Shown here: piece by piece, positions 35,469 to 39,942 of the stretch
Layout of the letters: every line of letters begins with the position of its first letter
How positions within the stretch are numbered: the stretch's first letter is position 1
Origin: Desulfobacula sp.
Lineage (GTDB): Bacteria; Desulfobacterota; Desulfobacteria; Desulfobacterales; Desulfobacteraceae
Assembly (NCBI GenBank): GCA_028280105.1
Contig: JANQML010000013.1
Coordinates: 1-39,942, forward strand
Reading direction: 5' to 3'
DNA length: 39,942 nt
Notes under the pieces: model-generated
Told to the model about the DNA's origin: nothing
The model's database searches: none
What the model saw: the letters and a program-made list of their open reading frames with translations, nothing else
Translations under genes and position numbers: made by a program

Positions 35469-35494
35469 AATCAGGGTTTTCCCTGATTGATTTT
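35469..35494 (+). terminator. Intrinsic terminator after the glycan locus
   Basis: A perfect 8-bp stem, AATCAGGG (35469-35476) paired with CCCTGATT (35481-35488) across a TTTT loop, is followed by a T-rich tail. It lies about 75 bp after the WbpM-like stop. Confidence 0.75.
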
Positions 35495-35612
35495 CTCTTT
35501 ATCATTTACTACTCTCTTTTGAATTGTGGGGAAAGTCTAAAATTATTGAACTTTTTTGATAGATGATAGGCTTTCCGGAGATCAAAAATTTAAATGAAAA
35601 GGAGGGTAATTC

Positions 35613-35891
35613 ATGAAAAGGGTTAAACGTTTTTCAATTTTGGTTTTGATCGGAATGATGCTTGCTGTTATGAACCAACCGGTATGGGCGGGTCAGGAAA
35701 AGATCAATATTAACACGGCAACGAAAAAGGAATTGGTGGAATTAAAGCATGTGGGGGATAAGATTGCCGATCGGATTATTGAATATCGAAAAGCCCAGCC
35801 ATTTGAAATGATCGAAGATATAATGAAGGTCAAAGGGATCGGGCCCAAAGTCTATGAGGCCAATAAAGACCGGATGACGGTAAAGGATTAG
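35613..35891 (+). CDS. Secreted ComEA-like helix-hairpin-helix protein
   Basis: A 92-residue protein with a Sec signal peptide (about 1-26, ending VWA-G). A tandem helix-hairpin-helix DNA-binding domain follows: ININTATKKELVELKHVGDKIADRIIEYR and a second VKGIGPKVYE. This is the minimal ComEA/YbaV form, which in competent bacteria binds incoming double-stranded DNA in the periplasm. No other competence genes are nearby, so the role is uncertain. A GGAGGG ribosome-binding site precedes ATG 35613. A strong terminator follows. Confidence 0.88.
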   Translation: MKRVKRFSILVLIGMMLAVMNQPVWAGQEKININTATKKELVELKHVGDKIADRIIEYRKAQPFEMIEDIMKVKGIGPKVYEANKDRMTVKD

Positions 35892-35973
35892 ACGGCAGGT
35901 TGCCAGGGACACATTCGTCCTGATTCCCAAAACAAAAACCGATTGCTTGATTTGACCGTTTTTTGTATTATCA

Positions 35974-36010
35974 TAAAAGACCATGTTTGAATTTTCAGCA
36001 TGGTCTTTTA
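35974..36010 (+). terminator. Intrinsic terminator after the ComEA-like gene
   Basis: A perfect 12-bp stem, TAAAAGACCATG (35974-35985) with CATGGTCTTTTA (35999-36010), contains the T-run in its distal arm. It separates the ComEA-like gene from the DUF2760 gene. Confidence 0.8.
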
Positions 36011-36085
36011 TATTGAAGGTTACCTCTAACATTAAAGTAACGGGTTGTTGCTTAAAAGTGTTAACCGCAAAGGAGAATAGCAGGC

Positions 36086-36850
36086 TTGGAGCTATATAAA
36101 TCATATTCAAAACGATTATTCTGGGTTGTCACTATTTTTAGCATACTGACAGCCGTCGGGGTTTTGGCCGCGCTCTATCTGGGTATAATGCAATATTCAA
36201 TTCATTTTCCAGACGGCATTGGACAGGATGCTGCGGTCCGGATAACGGACTGGCTATCACAACAGGTTCAGCTGATTTCCGCCCAATACTATAGAATCAT
36301 TCTGCCAAGTGTCTTTTTTTTCTTTCTATTGGTGGGCTGGCTGATTTGGCTGATCTTGAAACTCAGTATGTCCGGCACGTTTACCCGTATCCAGGCCGGT
36401 TTAGAGGAAAAACAAGTCCCCCGGAGAAAAAAGAAAGATTTTATCGATCAAAGAATCGAACAGGATCGAAAGAGACGATTGTACCTGCATGCACTTTCAG
36501 TGTGTCAAAGGGAAGGCCGGCTGCTTGATTTTTTTGATGAAGACCTAAATGAATATGATGATGAACAAATCGGTGCTGCAGCCAGAAGTATTCAGGAAGA
36601 TTGCAAAAAGGTTGTAAAAAAATACATCAATCCAAGACCGGTCATTGAAAAAGAAGAGGGCGAATCGATTACAGTGGAAAAGGACTTTGACATTGATGCC
36701 GTCAAATTGATCGGGAATGTGTCCGGAGAACCACCCTTTGAAGGGATTGTGACACATCGGGGGTGGAAAGCCGGTAAACGGGATATTCCCAAGTTATCGG
36801 ACATTCAGGATTCAACCATCATCACCCCGGCAGAGGTCGAGATACAATGA
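36086..36850 (+). CDS. DUF2760 family membrane protein
   Basis: A 254-residue protein with two N-terminal transmembrane helices (about 12-34 and 72-94). The long cytoplasmic part is charged and contains the DUF2760-type block LHALSVCQREGRLLDFFDEDLNEYDDEQIGAAAR. The C-terminal half is predicted to be mixed alpha/beta (VTHRGWKAG near the end). Function is unknown. It lies 28 bp before a divergent Hsp70 gene, an association I recall for this family, so it may anchor that chaperone to the membrane (inference). The start is a TTG with AAGGAG about 11 nt upstream. Confidence 0.82.
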   Translation: MELYKSYSKRLFWVVTIFSILTAVGVLAALYLGIMQYSIHFPDGIGQDAAVRITDWLSQQVQLISAQYYRIILPSVFFFFLLVGWLIWLILKLSMSGTFTRIQAGLEEKQVPRRKKKDFIDQRIEQDRKRRLYLHALSVCQREGRLLDFFDEDLNEYDDEQIGAAARSIQEDCKKVVKKYINPRPVIEKEEGESITVEKDFDIDAVKLIGNVSGEPPFEGIVTHRGWKAGKRDIPKLSDIQDSTIITPAEVEIQ

Positions 36851-36878
36851 TGGCGTCTCAGTTGATATAGGAGCTGTT

Positions 36879-39686
36879 TTGGAACACCGGGATAAACAAT
36901 CTGACAGGCAATATGTGATCGGCATTGATCTGGGTACCACCAATTGTGCCGTCTCCTACGTGGATATGGCTGCATTGAGAAACGATTTCCAGGAAAAAAA
37001 GACAATAGAAAAAAAAAAATATTTAAAAGTCTTTAATATTCCGCAGTTGACCGGCCATGGGGAATTCACGAAAATTTCCGTCCTTCCTTCTTTCTTATAC
37101 ATACCCGGGGAATATGATATTTCAAAAGAGGTGTTGAAACACCCCTGGAAAAAAAGAGAAGATCTCTTTGCCGGAAGTTTTGCAAGGGATCATGGCTCTA
37201 AAATTCCCTCAAGGCTTGTCTCCTCTGCCAAAAGCTGGCTGTGCAATACCAACGCAGACAGAAAGGCAAAGATTCTTCCCTGGGGATCTGAAGGATTTGA
37301 CAAAGTCTCTCCGGTCACAGCCACTTCAGAATATCTGTCTCATATAAAGAGTGCATGGAATCATTTTGTTAAAGATGAAGACCGGTTTCTGGAAAATCAG
37401 TTTATAGTGATTACTGTTCCTGCCTCTTTTAACGAAGAGGCGCGTGAGTTGACAATGGAAGCGGTGAAGCTGTCGGGAATGGGAACCTCGGTCACACTTC
37501 TTGAAGAACCCCTTGCCGCATTTTATTCCTGGCTGATCGACCATGAATCAGACTGGCAGGATATTGTCAAGCCAAACGACCTGATCCTTGTCTGTGATGT
37601 GGGGGGCGGAACCACCGATTTCAGCCTGATCAGTCTGAAGCCATCGGAGGGAAGCCCGAGGTTTGAAAGAATTGCCGTTGGCAATCACCTGATTTTGGGG
37701 GGTGACAATATCGATTTGGCACTGGCCAAAAGGGTTGCATCAAAGTTTAAATCAAAAAAGGCGCTGACATCGGATAAATGGAAGACCCTTGCCCACCGGT
37801 GCCGGGAAGCAAAAGAACGGATACTTGAAAAGGGGGATGCATCGGTTCGTATAACCATTAAAGGGGAAGGCCGTCTGTTGATTGCAGGCACCCTTGCAGC
37901 GGATTTGACCAGGGAGGATGTTGAGGCCGTTCTTACGGAAGAATTCTTTCCGGATGTCACAGCAGGCGCTCTGGGCAAAATGACACCGGGAAAAGAGATT
38001 GCGGATTTCGGACTGCCGTTTGAAACGGAAGCTGCTGTCACAAGTCATATCATTCGGTTTCTTGAGGCCCATAGACAGGATGTGCATGATCATCTTTCAA
38101 AGGCCCCGGTTCCGGACTTTATCCTGTTTAACGGGGGAACGCTTAAGCCTGATTTGGCTCAAAATAGAATTCTTGAAGCTGTCAGCCGTTATTTTCAGAC
38201 AACTGAAACGTTAACAAGACCAAAAACACTTGAAAACAACAGTCCTGAACTGGCGGTCGGCATGGGTGCGGCTTACTACGGAATGGTGAAGCAGGGGGAA
38301 GGTGTCCGGGTGGGAAGCGGAAGTCCCCTGAACTATTACTTGGGCGTTTCCGCCGGATCGGAAGGGACAAGACCGAAAGCGGTCTGTCTGGTTGAACGGG
38401 GCCTGGATGAAGGAACCGCCATTGATCTATCTCAAATGAGATATGAAGTCCGGGCCAACGAACCGGTCAGTTTCGATGTATACAGCTCCAGCTTCAGGTC
38501 CGGGGATCGTTCCGGTGATATGCTTGAGATTGATGACACAATGACGGCAATGACACCGATTCAGACCATCATCAAGTTCGGTAAAAAATCAGACAAAAAA
38601 ACGATTCCGGTCTCCATTGGTGCCGAATACACGGAGTTGGGAACTCTCTCCATGTACTGCTATTCCGGTGTAAGTGATCACAAATGGAAACTTCAGTTTC
38701 AGCTCAGGGATCACCAGGAGTCGGGAACGGCACCGGAAACGGAAGTCTATGATGAATCATTGATACAAGAGGCAAGTTCTTTTGTTGAAACCACTTTCCA
38801 GGAGACAGATCCTAAAAACACCGGCCTGCAAACCATTGCCAGAAAGATAGAGGCCATTGTGGGGCAAAAAAAAGCCAACTGGCCCCTGTCGTTTTTACGG
38901 TGTCTGACAGATAAATGTATCGAGGTCGCCGACCAAAGAAAGCAGTCTCCGGAGCATGAGGCCAAGTGGTTGAATCTCACCGGGTTCTGCATGCGGCCGG
39001 GATTTGGCGATGCCTTTGATCCGGAGCGGATCAAGAAGTTGTGGCGCGTCTACTTGTCTGGCGTTGAATATGAAAAATCAAAACAGAATCGTCTTGAGTG
39101 GTGGATATTCAACAGAAGGATAATGGCCGGTCTGAAAGCCGGACAGCAGCGCCAAATGTTTCAGGATATCTCTCCTGTCCTTTTAAAAGGAAAGAAAAGC
39201 AGGATAGATGTATCACCACAAGAGCAGATCGAGCTCTGGATGGCTGCCGGAAACATGGAGCGGCTTCTGGTGAAAGATAAAACGGTTCTTGCCAAAGCCC
39301 TGTTGCCGCGGTTGAAACCGGGTAAAAAACAGCATGGCTTATTCTGGACCCTTTCAAGATTGGGGGCCAGGGAGTTGCTGTACGGCTCAGTGGACCGAGT
39401 GGTTCCTGCGAAGGAGGTGTTGCGGTGGATAAACCAAATAGTGAAAGTCTCCTGGAAAAAAACCGATCCTGTGGAAAACCTGATCGGCCAACTGGCAAGA
39501 AAAACAGGGGATCGGACACGGGATATAGAAGACCGTGACCGTCAGCGAATCGTCGAGTGGCTTAACACCCGGTCTGAAACTGATGCTGTGATTGCAATGG
39601 TTTCCCAAGCAAAAAAGATGGCAGTAAAAGAAAAGAACGTTCAGTTCGGAGAAAAACTGCCCAATGGTTTAATTCTGAAAGAATGA
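36879..39686 (+). CDS. Divergent Hsp70-family protein with C-terminal DUF3731-type extension
   Basis: A 935-residue protein. Residues about 1-430 are an actin-like ATPase: phosphate-1 GIDLGTTNCAV (about 14-24), phosphate-2 VCDVGGGTTDFSL (about 235-247) and the adenosine motif LFNGGTLKPD (about 412). The C-terminal half departs from DnaK. It has a beta-sandwich-like portion and then a long helical region resembling DUF3731, without the EEVD-type tail. It probably clamps or remodels specific clients rather than acting as the general chaperone, which normally sits in a dnaK-dnaJ context that is absent here. TTG start with TAGGAG 8 nt upstream. An A11 run lies in the 5' coding region (37009-37019). 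Confidence 0.87.
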   Translation: MEHRDKQSDRQYVIGIDLGTTNCAVSYVDMAALRNDFQEKKTIEKKKYLKVFNIPQLTGHGEFTKISVLPSFLYIPGEYDISKEVLKHPWKKREDLFAGSFARDHGSKIPSRLVSSAKSWLCNTNADRKAKILPWGSEGFDKVSPVTATSEYLSHIKSAWNHFVKDEDRFLENQFIVITVPASFNEEARELTMEAVKLSGMGTSVTLLEEPLAAFYSWLIDHESDWQDIVKPNDLILVCDVGGGTTDFSLISLKPSEGSPRFERIAVGNHLILGGDNIDLALAKRVASKFKSKKALTSDKWKTLAHRCREAKERILEKGDASVRITIKGEGRLLIAGTLAADLTREDVEAVLTEEFFPDVTAGALGKMTPGKEIADFGLPFETEAAVTSHIIRFLEAHRQDVHDHLSKAPVPDFILFNGGTLKPDLAQNRILEAVSRYFQTTETLTRPKTLENNSPELAVGMGAAYYGMVKQGEGVRVGSGSPLNYYLGVSAGSEGTRPKAVCLVERGLDEGTAIDLSQMRYEVRANEPVSFDVYSSSFRSGDRSGDMLEIDDTMTAMTPIQTIIKFGKKSDKKTIPVSIGAEYTELGTLSMYCYSGVSDHKWKLQFQLRDHQESGTAPETEVYDESLIQEASSFVETTFQETDPKNTGLQTIARKIEAIVGQKKANWPLSFLRCLTDKCIEVADQRKQSPEHEAKWLNLTGFCMRPGFGDAFDPERIKKLWRVYLSGVEYEKSKQNRLEWWIFNRRIMAGLKAGQQRQMFQDISPVLLKGKKSRIDVSPQEQIELWMAAGNMERLLVKDKTVLAKALLPRLKPGKKQHGLFWTLSRLGARELLYGSVDRVVPAKEVLRWINQIVKVSWKKTDPVENLIGQLARKTGDRTRDIEDRDRQRIVEWLNTRSETDAVIAMVSQAKKMAVKEKNVQFGEKLPNGLILKE

Positions 39687-39714
39687 TTTTTTTTACTTTT
39701 TTTAAAGAAAGTGT

Positions 39715-39743
39715 TTGACAAAAAAAATAAAAAAATATATTCT
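39715..39743 (+). promoter_or_regulatory. rrn operon promoter
   Basis: A perfect -35 TTGACA (39715-39720) is followed by an A-rich spacer and either TATATT (39736-39741, 15-bp spacing) or TATTCT (39738-39743, 17-bp spacing). It lies about 135 bp before the 16S gene. Confidence 0.65.
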
Positions 39744-39778
39744 TATCGAGTTCTTCATCGGAAGAATCGACAAAGTTT

Positions 39779-39791
39779 TGATCTTTGAAAA
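39779..39791 (+). promoter_or_regulatory. boxA-like antitermination element of the rrn leader
   Basis: TGATCTTTGAAAA resembles the boxA sequence (E. coli TGCTCTTTAACA) that loads Nus factors on rRNA transcripts. It is positioned between the promoter and the 16S gene, where such elements occur. Confidence 0.55.
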
Positions 39792-39854
39792 TTGGTCAGT
39801 GAGAAAAGAAGAGCGGGTCAAGAACAAGACCTTAAAGAGTTTAAAAAAGGATTA

Positions 39855-39942
39855 TAACTGGAGAGTTTGATCCTGGCTCAGAATGAACGCTGGCGGCGTG
39901 CTTAACACATGCAAGTCGAACGAGAAAGGGATTGCTTGCAAT
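39855..39942 (+). rRNA. 16S ribosomal RNA, 5' end (runs off the window)
   Basis: The universal 5' region GAGTTTGATCCTGGCTCAG starts at 39863, followed by AACGCTGGCGGCGTGCTTAA and ACACATGCAAGTCGAACGAG. By alignment to E. coli numbering from memory, the mature 5' end should be near 39855. Only about 88 nt are in the window. The sequence after the GTCGAACGAG block fits Desulfobacteraceae. Confidence 0.97.

Noticed and set aside
35521-35612. Possible riboswitch upstream of the ComEA-like gene
   Set aside because: A GGAAAG/CTTTCC pair is present, but I see none of the conserved cores of c-di-GMP, cobalamin or other known classes.
1-39942. CRISPR arrays, tRNAs, intact insertion sequences or prophage genes
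   Set aside because: No regularly spaced repeats, tRNA cloverleaf segments, transposase or phage-structural motifs were found on reading both strands.

Overview
The window looks like a chromosomal segment of a Desulfobacteraceae-type bacterium (Desulfobacterota, Gram-negative sulfate reducers). The basis is the 5' end of a 16S rRNA gene at the right edge, the general gene style, and genes such as the Hsp70/DUF2760 pair. The genus assignment is recollection rather than a search result.

Layout. (1) 1-2961: a small lipid-related neighbourhood with a cyclopropane-fatty-acid-synthase-family methyltransferase, a DUF1295 membrane reductase-like protein, a truncated chalcone-isomerase-like gene and a divergent DUF2177 membrane protein. 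(2) 3115-3778: a VapBC-type toxin-antitoxin pair with a recognisable promoter and inverted-repeat operator. (3) 3779-4505: a gene-free stretch holding two repeat-like elements, one of them a 123-bp MITE-like imperfect palindrome. (4) 4506-12267: a cell-surface module. It holds an RTX/S-layer-like protein, a MotA-like/MotB-like proton-channel pair, a trypsin/V8-type serine protease that carries the same N-terminal domain as the RTX protein, a methyltransferase flanked by imperfect direct repeats, and a SapC-family (S-layer-related) protein. (5) 12637-35394: a large surface-glycan locus. (6) 35613-39686: a secreted ComEA-like helix-hairpin-helix protein, a DUF2760 membrane protein and a divergent Hsp70. 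(7) 39715-39942: an rrn promoter, a boxA-like leader and the start of 16S rRNA.

The glycan locus contains an ABC exporter (Wzm/Wzt with a C-terminal carbohydrate-binding-type domain), a long methyltransferase-coiled coil-GT2-GT2 protein with WsaE-like architecture, a WsaF-like rhamnosyltransferase and a complete dTDP-L-rhamnose pathway (rfbB, rfbA, rfbC, rfbD). Further GT2 and GT4 transferases follow, then a Wzx-like flippase, an AsnB-like amidotransferase, a WbpL/WecA-like initiating transferase and a WbpM-like 4,6-dehydratase. With the 24943-25944 SDR these last two could make and load an N-acetyl-6-deoxyhexosamine primer such as QuiNAc.

Working model (inference): regions 4 and 5 together encode a secreted, calcium-binding surface layer, its energised secretion or surface control by a MotAB-type channel (compare Salmonella SiiAB), and a rhamnan-type glycan resembling the slg S-layer glycan cluster of Geobacillus stearothermophilus. 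This would be an S-layer plus glycosylation locus in a Gram-negative anaerobe. No type I secretion ABC/MFP/TolC genes and no oligosaccharyl or protein-glycan ligase are visible, so those parts would have to lie elsewhere.
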